Positions 40,327 through 51,770 of a stretch of DNA of 64,000 nt are shown here, in pieces. The stretch's first letter is position 1. Each line of letters opens with the position of its first letter. The position numbers were made by a program, and so were the translations under genes. Origin of the DNA: Gonatopus flavifemur (taxonomy: Eukaryota; Arthropoda; Insecta; Hymenoptera; Dryinidae). The DNA is taken from NCBI GenBank assembly GCA_018340375.1, contig JAFFJZ010000017.1:3090001-3154000 (forward strand). Direction: 5' to 3'. Below the pieces are notes generated by a model. That model did not search any database. It was not told the origin of the DNA and was given only the letters and a program-made list of their open reading frames with translations.

Positions 40327-43224
40327 TACTGCGTGGTGACTTTTTTATCAAGTAATGAGAGTGATGTGATTCCCACAAGTTGGTTACTTTGCAAAAATAC
40401 GAAAGCATATTGGCCCAATCCATCTAAAAAAGGAAAATCCGATCAAAGAACGAAACTAATAATGAGTTTATCGGAACCTGATGAAGAATGGCCAATTTAT
40501 GATATCAAATTCCGCCATAGTTATTGTGAGAAATTTTCACATCAGTATCATACCATTTATTTTCCATTTATATATTTAAAGGAAGTATTTTCTCTCAAGT
40601 AGAACTTTCAAACATTTTTTTCATGGCCACTTTCAACATATTTCAGTAAAATATAACCAAGCTCGAGCTGCTGCAACAACGCAAAATAATCAAGAAGAAA
40701 CAGTGAATACTGAATTAAGTGAAATAGAAGGTTCTAGACGAAAATCACGTGTGAAACGATTGATTTCTGAAAGTGATTCTGATGAAGAGAACCGAGACTC
40801 TATTAAGCCACGAAAGCAATCACATTCCAGAAAGACTGTGGACGTCAGCAGCAGTGATGAAGATATTCATCTAGATGAAGACTTACGAATGAAAGTGCAA
40901 ACACTACTGAAGAATAAGCCCCGTGACCCTATATCTCCGCAAGAAAATAAAAACAAAATACTGGAATCATCCCATACATCAATAGCTACAGAAGAGAAAA
41001 CTGCACTAGTGAGAAATTCAGCGCAAAAAATACTCTCAGAAAAGATGGATACAAGTACGATGTTAACAGCGGTTCCATCTAAGACTTCATCATCGATGCG
41101 TTCTTCTTCACAAGTTTCTTCTTCTCAAACAGTAGCGTATCACAATGATAATCACAATGCAGATATCACAGGTGAATTCAATAGGACTATTATTTTCCAA
41201 TTCATATTCAATGAATACGCTTTTAATTTATTTGTACCGGTGGCTTCCAATAGACCGGATTCTCTTCGCACCGAATGCTTATTGTACCGGATATTAATTT
41301 GATGTACTCAACTTTGAAGAACCGAAGGATGATTATGCCGAGAGCAATCAGATCCCTCATTCTTATAGAACCTACAAGAAATGGCAGTTTTCATCCAATT
41401 AAATAAATACGGCATATGATCATTCGGTCTGTCAAACGTTCGGATAATGAACTTTGGATACAAGGACCATTCGGTAGAAAGACGATTCGGTGTATTAGGG
41501 GCCAACCACCGCCTGTATTTAAAATGGTAATACCCATTAACTTCACCATACGATTCAGTTTGAAAATTGTGCTTTTACACTATCTCAAACTTTTGTCATT
41601 TGAGTACCAACCTATCATAATTCATCAAATTCTCGTTTCTAGGAAACATTTCGGAATGCTGGAAACGTCAGTATTCTTGTGAAGAATCTACTAATGAAGG
41701 TGGGCACTTTATAAATATATTCAAAAAAGACGTTCAATCACTCAATAATTTAATTCGCACAAATTTCCATCATTTCGCTTTTGAATTGTTATTTGGAGAT
41801 AGTAAGAGGAAGTTCACTGTAATATCCTCGTTGTATTAACCCTAAACTACATCTCTCATTCCATTACTTCAATTTACATTCAAGAGTTCATGTCACATGG
41901 ATCGGAATTTATTGTTTGAGAATTCCAAAAATTCAGACTGTTTGAAATTGCATTTCATCCTGAATACATTGCAGATGAATTTGAATATTCGGATACAAAT
42001 CCTTAATGACATAATTAGTCGCTGAGTTAATTTTTCATTCGGGCGCACTGAACTCATAAACCTAATCTTTTATAAATCGATGTAACATTACTGTTACTTT
42101 ATAGCGGAAGATAATAATAATTTTGAAATGTTTGTTCATTTTAGAGGCTGAAAATTCGTCACACGAAGAACCTGCTCCCGAAATCGTTCGAAAAGGTGAT
42201 AAGGAAATACAAGGGAAATTATTTGCTGATGTGAGATAATAACAGCGCATACTGTATATTTGTATGCTTGTTAATTGTCACCAGCCAAGATTTATTTGTG
42301 AATCCAATTGACAAATATTTTAATCCTTTCAGATACACGTATTATTCAATCGATTCCTAAGGCATCTAGTTCACATTCGAAAGACAGGAATATCGCTCAT
42401 AACTCCAACGCCAATCAACATTCTAATGATGAATCCAGGAGTCTACCTCAAATAAAAAATATCACCAGTTAGTTTTATTAACGTTATGAATTGTTTATTC
42501 GAAATTGATTCATGCATTTACTTTTCTTTCTATTATCAGATTTATCCACGATCAACAGTATTAACGCAGAGACTCTTCAAGTGATGAATGGTAAACTTGA
42601 TGTTATTATTATGAACCAAGCCAAAATCTTATCGTATTTAGCTCCTGAAGAGAATATTATTATGATGCCATCGAATATGCCAAGTTTACCATTTAAATAC
42701 TGTCGGAGATTTTGAGAATTTTGAAGAGTTTTTGAAGGATACAAATAATTTCTCTTTTACTATAAGTTTCATGTTTGTTTACTGATATGGAGGCTAATTC
42801 TAAAATGACAACGGGTATTTAATTTCACATCTTCTTTCAGATCCTTTATTTAATGAGTCGTTCGAAAGCTTGTGAAACTGATGCAAAAGCCAGCATTTGG
42901 ATAATGTCGAAAATCTTAATCACGAATAACTTGGCTCGGGTAATCAGTTGGGATGGAACATCAGGGAAAAAAATTAGCTTCAATGGTTCACAGATACTGG
43001 AGTGTGTTTCCTGTGAGTATTACAACACCGTACAATAATTATTTTTCCATTGGTGTACCAGATATTTTCTTGAAAGCTTTCTCTTTTCAGGTGCCGTCTT
43101 GAAAAATTTCCCTTCCAGTTCACTCAGTACTGTTAAACTAAAAATCCAAAGATGGTTATTCACCAGCAATCAAAGGAAACAAAACAAAACGACTGTTCAG
43201 GACAAAAGCGATGATGAGTGTTGA
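40327..43224 (+). pseudogene. DUF4806-domain gene, seven exons, one frameshift
   Basis: Exons by splice site and phase: 40327-40525, 40647-41171, 42145-42195, 42333-42467, 42540 to about 42776, 42841-43012, 43091-43224. Nearly every junction is phase-consistent; the 42776 donor is weak. Exon 1 gives YCVVTFLSSNESDVIPTSWL and a YWP block, the usual head of arthropod DUF4806 proteins. Exon 2 is a low-complexity acidic/serine linker (ISESDSDEEN, VDVSSSDEDIHLDED). The C-terminal part reads PSLPFK-TVGDFENFEEFLKD, then KACETDAKASIW and NNLARVISWDGTSGK, and ends with NFPSSSLSTVKLKIQRWL. An extra T at 42698, between PFK and TVGDF, shifts the frame. The start exon is not identified. It lies about 110 bases after the transposase on the same strand and may be its companion gene. 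The 973-base intron 41172-42144 holds no recognised feature. Function unknown. Confidence 0.75.
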
Positions 43225-44967
43225 TCCAATTGAAAACGCTGATAACTTCATTTTTATTCTCAAATCCACTTGAATTGGATGAATCCTAAGTATCAATTCT
43301 AAGATGACGGAATTTCGTTTGTTCTTCTTCTTTTTTCCAAGTTCAATCTGATTTGTATCGATCTTCGCTATAAATTTTATTTTAAAAATACCAATTCTTG
43401 TATGGGTCTTCACTCATTATTAATCTAATCCCAACTATAATTCACGTCAATTATATAGCAATAACGAGAGCACTTGAATGTCTATTTGACAGAGGTACCA
43501 GTTACATCCCACAACTTGGAATATAACCTCTACATCACAGATACCATCAAAAGTCCTATGGTGTAATTGCTTTTTGTTTGGAATGGACATTTCGGTAAAT
43601 TTATTATATATCATCAGTATATGCATTTTTTTCTTACATCATTAGTATTTAATTGTTCGATTTCGAAATGTACGAGTGATATGTGTAATTTTTGTTCCTG
43701 GTTTTTGTTCAACCTTACTCATCCAATTGAGGTCTTTGTTTGATTTTGTTACTAATTACAACTGTGAAAGTGAATTTTTATTCCTGTTTGATAGATTTTA
43801 TGTCGACTGAAATTTCAATCTTGTTTTACAATTTATTCAATTATGATCACAACCCCTTAGAATCAAAAAATATTAGAGTGGTACAGGGTAATGTATTGAA
43901 AATTACTGAAATAAATCTTTCAAAATTTATTGAGTTTCAAAACGCATTTTGAAATTCAATTTTTTTGGCATTTGATGAAGAATCTATTTGCCTCCGCTGG
44001 AAAATCTCGCATAAAAAGGAATTTGAAATTCTACAAGGATATCTGTATGCAATAAAGAGGACGAATCATCAGAACCGAGGTAAAAAAAATTTAAAAAACG
44101 AGATCAGTTGATTAACAGTCCGTTTTCGTGTATAAGTTGAGATTTTTTTGTACTCCTCCAAAATCCAGTACATTTTGATATAACATTTGTTTTGTTCATA
44201 GTATTCAGTGATTCCGAAACGGTGTTTTTCTTTCTCCTCAATTTTTCAGGATTGAGTGGTTCTCCATTGATTTGAAATGCTGTTCAGAAATATTGAATAT
44301 TCTATCAATAAATTTCTGTGCGAATTTCTGTATATCTTTTTATTCAATCTGACTTGGTGCTTGAAGCACCGAGCACCAGCATCGAGAATGAAAAATGCTT
44401 TGATCATCAATTTTTAACATTTCTTATTCTTTTCATAATATCCATGAGGATGGCATTTGCCTGTTTTCACTTGATGAGAAAATTAGGTTCGATTTTTGTT
44501 TCTCTAAAGCTGTTCAACGCTTGAAAATTTTTCTCTGCGAGGAATACAGTGAACACTGCTTTGAATGAATTAATCAATATTGAGTTCGTCTTTGTAACAA
44601 TTATTGTTATTTTAGGGTGAAAATGAGGTTCAAATGAATTGAGTCATTATGAGGTCAAAATGATGTCAAAATGACGTCACAATTAGGTGCTTTTAGGTGT
44701 ACCATTTTGACTTTTTATTGATGACTTCGAAATGACGTCAAAATGACGTTTTTTTGACTTATCTGTTCTACTTGGAAGACGTAAGAACGCTTATTTGGGA
44801 AAAGATTGGATAAATATTCTCCAAATGATAGATATGAACAAGAATGCATGAGAACAGTGTAAGCATCATCGGAACAAAAAGGGATAGAAGTGCTTAGAAT
44901 TTTATATGAGGCCACGAATACATTACGAATGTACAGTATCTTGGGCAATATGCGCTCTCTGAGCAGC
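43225..44967. other. AT-rich spacer after the DUF4806 gene
   Basis: No coding signal is visible. Around 44640-44760 there are several short ATGACGTCA-type words (AAAATGATGTCAAAATGACG at about 44657, AATGACGTCAAAATGACG near 44730). They look like a small degenerate repeat rather than placed regulatory sites. Otherwise I see nothing. Confidence 0.5.
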
Positions 44968-45075
44968 GTGTCAGGATAGCTTAGAGGTTAAGTAGGTAGG
45001 TCTTGTAGGTAAGGTAGGTAAGTGCGATGATTGTTCGAACCCCTTGCAGGTAGGAATAAATTTTCCAAGTTGCGG
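44968..45075 (+). repeat. tRNA-like SINE head (degenerate)
   Basis: TAGCTTAGAGGT at 44976-44987 resembles a polymerase III A box, and TGTTCGAACCCC at 45032-45043 is a good B box. The spacing of about 56 bases and the GTAGGTAGG-rich middle suggest a tRNA-derived SINE 5' region. It does not fold into a clean cloverleaf by eye, so a functional tRNA is not claimed. A similar head lies at 63745-63840 on the other strand. Confidence 0.45.
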
Positions 45076-45186
45076 AAATAGAGATACAGATGTTGAAGAT
45101 CCCACGGAATCTTCCGAATGTTCGAATGAGTTCGGAATAATTTTTTTTTGTTGTTCTCTGTGGGAAAATTCAAAAGAAAAAACAAT

Positions 45187-45520
45187 TCTGGAAAAAATCG
45201 GATTGGAATGGATAGGTTTTTTTCCAGCAGAATCATGCAGAAACGGATAGAAATGGATGGAACTCATCAAGGTGATATCGTAAAGCACCGGATACGAATG
45301 GATACGATTCATATTCAGGCCCCGAATGGAATATGGATACATTCGAATACGATTGCTACGGGGCCCAATAATCCACTATCCATATTGTGGATTAAAATTG
45401 ATGAAACCTTTATGCGTCCTGCGGATGACACTGTATCCCGAAAAAAATGAATCAGAAATAGGATTCAAACGGATGCACGTCAAAATCTATCCATTTCTAT
45501 CTGATTTTTTCAACAGGGGT
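45187..45520. mobile_element. Short TIR element of the CTGG..AAAAAATC family
   Basis: The left end reads CTGGAAAAAATCGGATTGG. The right end, as reverse complement, reads CCCTGTTGAAAAAATCAGAT. Both continue with GAAATGGATAG-like sequence. The interior is rich in GGATACGAATGG-type words. No transposase and no clear target duplication are visible. It is probably a non-autonomous element related to 45833-49422 and 59024-60504. Confidence 0.45.
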
Positions 45521-45800
45521 GATTGGTGGATCGTCCTTCGGTGGTAAGGGACCGCCGTGTCACCTTGTGGCAGATGACGTTGCCTCCTCGGGACGGGAAA
45601 CCTCGACAAATCATAGAAGGACAGGAGTTAAAGGAGGTCAGGATTGGTCGAGGAGGGGAAATGTGTTCCCGATTCTCACGTGAGCGAGCGACAGCTGTGT
45701 TCTCTTGAGCGAACTGAGGTGTTCGCAAATGACACGACTAACTCTAACAAGGGTGATGCGCGGTGCCACCTCGCGATTATCTTTGTGACAATATATCACG
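45521..45800. other. GC-rich island of unknown origin
   Basis: This stretch is clearly richer in G and C than its surroundings (for example GGGACCGCCGTGTCACC and GGTCGAGGAGGGGAAATG). It has overlapping open frames of 61-72 codons on both strands, none recognised. It sits exactly between two TIR-type repeats, so it could be a captured exon fragment or part of a larger composite element. Confidence 0.4.
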
Positions 45801-46525
45801 TCACAAAACATGAACATAGATGAAGATGAAGGTGCCCTGGTTGAAAGGTCCAATAGAAACCGATAGAAACCGATTCAAAATTAATCGGAATGAATAGGGT
45901 CAATCGGGGAGGCTCAACTACCGATTCAAGATGAATAGGAATTAATTGGAACGTAGTATATATAGGATTGAATCGAGGATTTACTGATAGAAAAATATTT
46001 GTTTTATTGGAATGATTATGACTTTCAGTGATGTATCGGTTTGGATGAGAGATATCTGATTGAGAGTTTGAAACTTCCTCCATTTCATGAGGCAAATGGT
46101 TTTTATCGGAAATTTCCATGACCTAAAGCTATTGGAACCGATCGTAAATGTTACGTAATAGGAAATTTAATCGGTTTTTATGAAGAATGTCCAATTCGAT
46201 TGGAGTTCGTACAGATTTGATCGGTCTGTAGGTTTCAATCGGATTATTCCACTATCCGAATTCATGGGGAATAATAGGACCATTTACGGATCTGAAAATT
46301 GGATAGGATTGAATGAGAAATATCCAATTCGAATTCAGAATTCCTTTCAGCGGATTAAATCATCGGTTTTTATCAGAATTTCCCGTGATTTCGGTCTATC
46401 GGAACCAATGGGAAAGTTGTACAAAATTCAAGACTTACTGCGTTTCTATCCAGAATATCCAATTCAATTTGAGTTTGTTTATTTCATTGGTCAAGAGGTT
46501 TCAATTGGATTATTCGATCATCCCG

Positions 46526-46786
46526 CACTGAAAAAAAGGTGGGTACAGACAACGGTGATATAGTTGATTCAACAGTAGAATACGATTGGATATATCCAAC
46601 TGAATCTGACTGTTGCCTCAACTACATGCACTGTTGACTCAACTACATGCAGTTGAATCAACCATCATGGTGTCAAGTCAACGATTATACTGTCAATCTG
46701 ACCGTATATTCGTTGACTTGACTATGATATTCAGTTACCCTAACAATAAAATATGATTCATTTTCGATGGAATTTTTTTTTCAGTG
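46526..46786. mobile_element. CACTG-ended MITE-like insert, 261 bp
   Basis: The left end is CACTGAAAAAAAGG and the right end TTTTTTTTCAGTG. The insert interrupts the surrounding GGTTTTTATCGG repeat. Its interior has a near-repeat of CTCAACTACATGCA with one base changed nearby. No clear target-site duplication is seen. Its ends match those of the fold-back at 62025-62234. Confidence 0.55.
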
Positions 46787-47519
46787 CAATTTATGGGAAA
46801 TAAAAGGAATATTTACGGGATTGAATAATCAATAGCATTGAATGAGAAATGTCCAATTCAATTCCGGACTTTATTCCACCGCATTAGCCCTGGTTAAAAA
46901 ATCTGATGAGATCCGAAAGAAACCGATTCAGAATTAATCGGACTGCATAGGATCAATCGGAACAGTTCAATCCCCGATTCGAAATCAATAAGAGTTTGTC
47001 GGAATCTCTTTTCTATAGGTTTCAATCGGGGATTCGCCAATTAAAAAATCTGCATTTTATGGGAGTTAATCAGACTTCACATAATCTTTTGGTCTGTATA
47101 AGAGATATCTGATTGAATGATTGAAATTTTCTCCATTCAAACGGTTTTTATCGGGAGTTTCCACAATTTCAATCTATTGGAACTAATGGGGAAATTTGTG
47201 GAATTGGATGATGAATGGGTTTCTTATGGAAGATTTCTGACTGCATTTAAGGATGTATCGGTTCCATTGATCAATGGGTTTTAATTGGATTATTCCAACA
47301 TTCAAATTCATTGGAAATAATAGGCAAGTTTACAGATTCTAAAGTCCTATAGGTATGTACCGGCAATAACCGATTCAGTTTTGTAATTTCTTTCATTGCA
47401 TCAGATCATTGGTTTTTATCGGAATCCCTGGTGACCTCGATGCATTGGAACTAATGGGAAAGTTGCTGGAATAGGAAACTATAATCATAGAATACCAAGA
47501 GAATCCAATTAGAAAATAT

Positions 47520-48830
47520 TTCATTGGTATCAATCGGAATTTTTATCAGTGATGGAATATCCATTGGATCCCATTGAAAAATATGTTACTGGTACCAATT
47601 GTAATGATTAATAAAATGCCGAGTAAAACAAATTAAAAAATATTGTGTCCGTCCGAATTGGAATTTTTATTATTGATAAAATACCTATTGGATGCCATTG
47701 AAAAATATTTGACTGGTATCAATCAGAATCTTCATGATCAATAACATACCGATTCAATCCAATTGAAAAATATTTTATTGGTATCCATCGGAATTTTTTA
47801 TCAACCACAAAAAACCCATTGAATCTGATGAGAAAATATTTTCTTGGTATCAATTGGAATTTTTATGATTACTGGAATACCCATTGAATTCTATTGAGAA
47901 ATATTTCACTGATATCAATTAGAATTTCAATGATCAATAAAATACCCATTCAATCAAATAAGAAACATTTTATTGTCATCAATTGGAATTTTTATTATTG
48001 ATAAAATACCAATTGGATCCCATTGAAAAACGTTTCACTGGTATCAATTAAAATTTTCATGATTGATGAAACTCCGAATGAATCAAATTGAAAAATATTG
48101 TATTGGTATCAACCGGAATTTTTACTATTGATAAAATACCAATTGGATCCCATTGAAAAATATTTGACTGGTATCAGATAAAATTTTCATGAATAATAAA
48201 ATACCGATTCAATCCAATTACAAAATATTTTATTGGTATTAATCGGAGTTTTTTATCAACCTTAAAATACCCATTGAATCCAATTAGAAAATATTTTCTC
48301 GGTATCATTTGGAATTTTTGTGATTGATGAAATACCCATTGAGTTCCATTGGAAAATATTCCACTGATATCAATTAAAATTTCAATAATCAATAACATCT
48401 CGATTTAATCAAATGAAAAATATTTTTTTGGTATCAATATGAATTCTTATTATTGATAAAATACCTATTGGATGCCATTGAAAAATATTTGACTGGTATC
48501 AATTAGAATCTTCATGATTGATAACATACCGATTCAATCCAATTGAAAAATATTGTATTGGCGTCAATCGGAATTTTCATTGATCATAAAATACCAAGTG
48601 AATCCAATTACACAATGTTTCATTGATATCAATCGGAATTCTTATTATTGATAAAATACCTATTGGATCCCATTGGAAAATATTGGACTCGTATCAATGA
48701 TAAAATACCGTTTGAATCCAATTGAAAAATATTGTATTGATATCAATCGGAATCTTTCATCCATCATAAAATACTGATTGAATTCAATTGGGAAATATTT
48801 TCTTGGTCTTCATTGGGATTTTCATCATTA
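47520..48830. repeat. Degenerate tandem array, ~65-66 bp period
   Basis: About 20 diverged units, each with GATAAAATACCGATTGAATC-like sequence, then AATTGAAAAATATTTTATTG, then GTATCAATCGGAATTTTTAT. Marker positions at 47685, 47750, 47816 and 47881 give spacings of 65, 66 and 65. Unit identity is far lower than in the satellite at 1-33546, so this is an old array with no recent homogenisation. Confidence 0.8.
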
Positions 48831-49099
48831 AAGAACTCCCATGCTCTCATTAAGACCGATACAATCCCTCATATGTCCAATGGACTATTACCAATTGAAT
48901 CTTATGACTATAGGACACCCATCCCTGACATAAGACAGTCATTTAGTTCACATTGATAGGAACCGAACCACGGCATCGAGCGAGCGGGTGTTCAAGATCG
49001 AATGATATATGTGTTCGTTCAATCGATTTAAAATGCGCGTATATAATGTATATAAACCGTTCGTTGGTTGGGTCAACAACCAATAAAATTCAATAAGAA

Positions 49100-49422
49100 A
49101 ATCCCGATGCAGGAACCAATTCATTCCGATAAGTTTTTTTTATCGGATTTAATCGGATTTTTTCACCAGGGAAAATACCGATCAAATCCAGTTAAAAATT
49201 ATTTTATTAGTATCAATGGGAAATCCCGATGCAGAAACTCACTCCATTCCGATGGAATGTTTTTTTATCGGGTTCAATCGGATTTTTTAACCAGGGGAAA
49301 GACCGATTAAATCCAATGAAAAATTATCTTATTGGTATCAATAGGAAATTTCCGATGCAGAAACTCAATTCATTCCGATAAAATTTTTTTTATCGGATTC
49401 AATCGGATTGTTTAACCAGGGT
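49100..49422. repeat. Three ~120-bp repeat units
   Basis: CCCGATGCAG or TCCGATGCAG recurs at 49103, 49225 and 49351. Each is followed by CATTCCGAT, a T-run, ATCGGATT and then an ACCAGGG terminus. Spacings are 122 and 126 bases. The units look like amplified right ends of the CCCTGGTT element family. Confidence 0.7.
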
Positions 49423-49529
49423 GATATAATAACAGAGGAAGATATTGCAAATCCTGTAAGATCATGAATATATTCAAATTTATTATGGATGACGTAGCAG
49501 AATTATATATGAAATATTTTTTCCCTTAG

Positions 49530-51253
49530 AAACTAGAAGAATTGTTGAATTCCACTCCTGAAGGGCGTGCAAATCTTATCGCAAAGAATGAAGAAGGAAA
49601 CTGACTTCCTCCCAAATTAAAAAATCGTCTTGCTAGAGAGATTATACAACACGAATTGAAAAAAGCCATTGCACGAGATGGGGTGAATCGACCAATGAAA
49701 TAATTTCAGTTGGAATCATTTAAAACACACAAAATCAATCAAAATTCCGGACTTCGTTGAATGCATCGAAACTGAAATAGAAACATTTTCTTCCAGAATA
49801 ACAAAGAGAACATTCCTTGCGTATACGAAAGCAATTAAACAACTGTTCAAAAAAGAAAAGCGTGCTGTTTATTATATCGGATTCAGAAAGAAGACAAGGG
49901 GCAATAAATGCGGACCTAAAGGGAAATTATATCAAAATTATAATTATCAGAAATCCAAATTACGACGTGACGGTATTTTAACAGATATAACCAATGAACG
50001 ATCCACTACTAAGAGCCCTTCTCTGCAAAGACCTGGAACAGCACGTGATAGTATTAAAGGTAAAATTTTTCAGCATGATCTTATTTAGCTGTAATTAAAT
50101 GAATTCATATTCCAAAATATTCATCATTTGGTTTCCAGAAATAGAAGAAAATCTATCGTTCCTGAAGAAAAACCTAGGGCCGTTTCCAACAATAAAACGC
50201 CACTGGTCAAATACGTTCAGCGCTTGACAGGACTTGTTGAAAAAGCATCGACTGAATGTACTCCAATATTTTGAAACGTTTCCATGCTTGACTACTGAAA
50301 TTGGATAAGATTGGAAATTGGTAAGATCAATCAATTGTCTGAGATGTATTCTACAACAATCCATGGAAGATTGAGTTATATTGTCCGGTTGTCAGATGGA
50401 ACATGACTTTTCAAAATTATTTCAAACAAAACCAATGCTCTTATGCGAACGTGGCCGCTGAGTCACTCATCTTCCCAACTCCCCAAGAGGACATGAAGCT
50501 TTGGAGAACGTTGACTGAATGTGGATCAAGGGTGCGGATATTTAATCGCCCCACAGATTGAACGTATATGAACTCAATATCAAACTGAAATTCACTCACA
50601 AAGATTATGTTCTCTTAGGGTTCAAACACATCCATGGATATTGAATTCTTTACATTCCCGTTTCACCCACCCAAGATGCGATTATTTTCCATTCATTGCC
50701 AAGGTTAATTTCCACGGCTCACATAGCGCTTTCTAGCCACCAGCAGAAAGAATCACGAGGAGCGAAAAAACCAAGAACGATTAAGAAGCGTCGTGCGACA
50801 CTTTTAGAATCTCGCGAAGCATTTCATTTCCTAGTACCGGTATGCAATCCCTCTCTTCAATATAAAATATATCTGCATATGTTGAATCATTGCCAGTCAT
50901 TTAATCTATTTTATTTCAGAACGTTACTTCTATTGATACAGAAATAGGGAAAAAAAAGAGCAACTTGCTCAAAACAATTTACAGCTCCAACCTTCTCCAA
51001 TTTTTGTTGAAACTCTTCATGACGTCGTAGATGCATACGTTCAAGTGGATAATACATGATATCGATTGGAAACTCCGATTAATGCAATCAACGCTGTAGG
51101 AAAAATCTGTTATGCTGTAGATTGTCGATATCCACCACCAGCATTCAACGCATGGTGATTTCTTCAACGTGTCGGTTTCGGGATTTCATTGGACAGTGAT
51201 AATATTCTACTTTCAGTTGAAAGTTTGATCCAAGAGGTTGTCGATCCACGTTG
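49530..51253 (+). pseudogene. Transposon-associated accessory gene B (decayed)
   Basis: Homologous by eye to gene C at 55934-62921. Exon-like blocks: from 49530 (KLEELLNSTPEGRANLIAKN, then LPPKLKNRLAREIIQHELKK); 49797-50059 (TFLAYTKAIKQLFKKEKRAV with YYIGF and a GPKGKLYQNY block); from 50139 (FLKKNLGPFPTIKRHWSNTF); to 50839 (KKRRATLLESREAFHFLVP); and 50920-51253 (PIFVETLHDVVDAYVQVD, then ETPINAINAVGKICYAVD). Splice-like AG/GT flank most blocks. In-frame stops, such as TGA between EEGN and LPPK at about 49602 and TGA/TAA in the third block, make it a pseudogene. I recall this family as multicopy and transposon-linked in aphids, wasps and Hydra. Function unknown. It lies just upstream of transposase D on the same strand and may be its companion. 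Confidence 0.65.
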
Positions 51254-51770
51254 AGTATGGATAAGTTTCATTTTACTAATATACAGTAGGATCTAAGTCA
51301 CCCAAAGTATAAACAATCGTATAATATTTTGTTCGATTCTCGCACTTCGTATTAGTTACTACGACTTGTGATACATTTCGAATTATTATTGGAAATATTA
51401 TCCTATTGTTGAATCACGCGATTTGAAATACCGTTGATTTTTGTTTCATAATTTATAAAAATTTCATTGGATTTGTTTATCAAATCTTGAGATGAATTCA
51501 GAGTATGCTGAGTGTAACCAGCCTGATGAGTATGACAGACTGATCAAAGCGAGATTTGTTCGCTTCACGCAAATTATTTGCGACTTTTTTTCTATTTCGA
51601 ATACTTTAATATTTATTTGAATTATCATAGATCATTCTGTCATCTCATGATCTCATCGATGATAAATTATATTGGATCATTGAATTTTAATTCTGTTGTT
51701 CTATAACACGATTCATTCATTGAGTTACATTAGAATTTAATATTGCAATAATTTTTTTCATCTTTCCACA
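51254..51770. other. AT-rich spacer between genes B and D
   Basis: There are no open frames of note and no clear repeat. It probably holds the 5' region of gene D. I see nothing else. Confidence 0.5.

Larger units (their letters stand above)
45833..49422. mobile_element. Nested TIR-repeat block, ends CCCTGGTTRAAA
   Basis: The left end GCCCTGGTTGAAAGG at 45834 faces the right end TTTAACCAGGGTG at 49411-49423. More copies of the same terminus lie inside: CCCTGGTTAAAAAATC at 46888 (left type), TTTTTTCACCAGGG ending at 49171, and TTTTTTAACCAGGGG ending near 49297. The interior is dominated by words such as ATCGGTTTTTATCGGAAT. I read it as several related non-autonomous elements nested in or amplified from one another. 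No coding region is supported. Confidence 0.5.

Noticed and set aside
44640..44760. TGACGTCA words as CRE regulatory sites
   Set aside because: They come as overlapping degenerate repeats of AAAATGACGTC far from any gene start, so a repeat is the simpler explanation.
44968..45075. Functional tRNA gene
   Set aside because: The A- and B-box-like words are present, but the acceptor and anticodon stems do not pair and the middle is a GGTA-rich repeat.
45510..45728. Open frames on both strands in the GC-rich island as genes
   Set aside because: They exist because GC-rich DNA has few stops. Neither protein is recognised and no splice sites fit.
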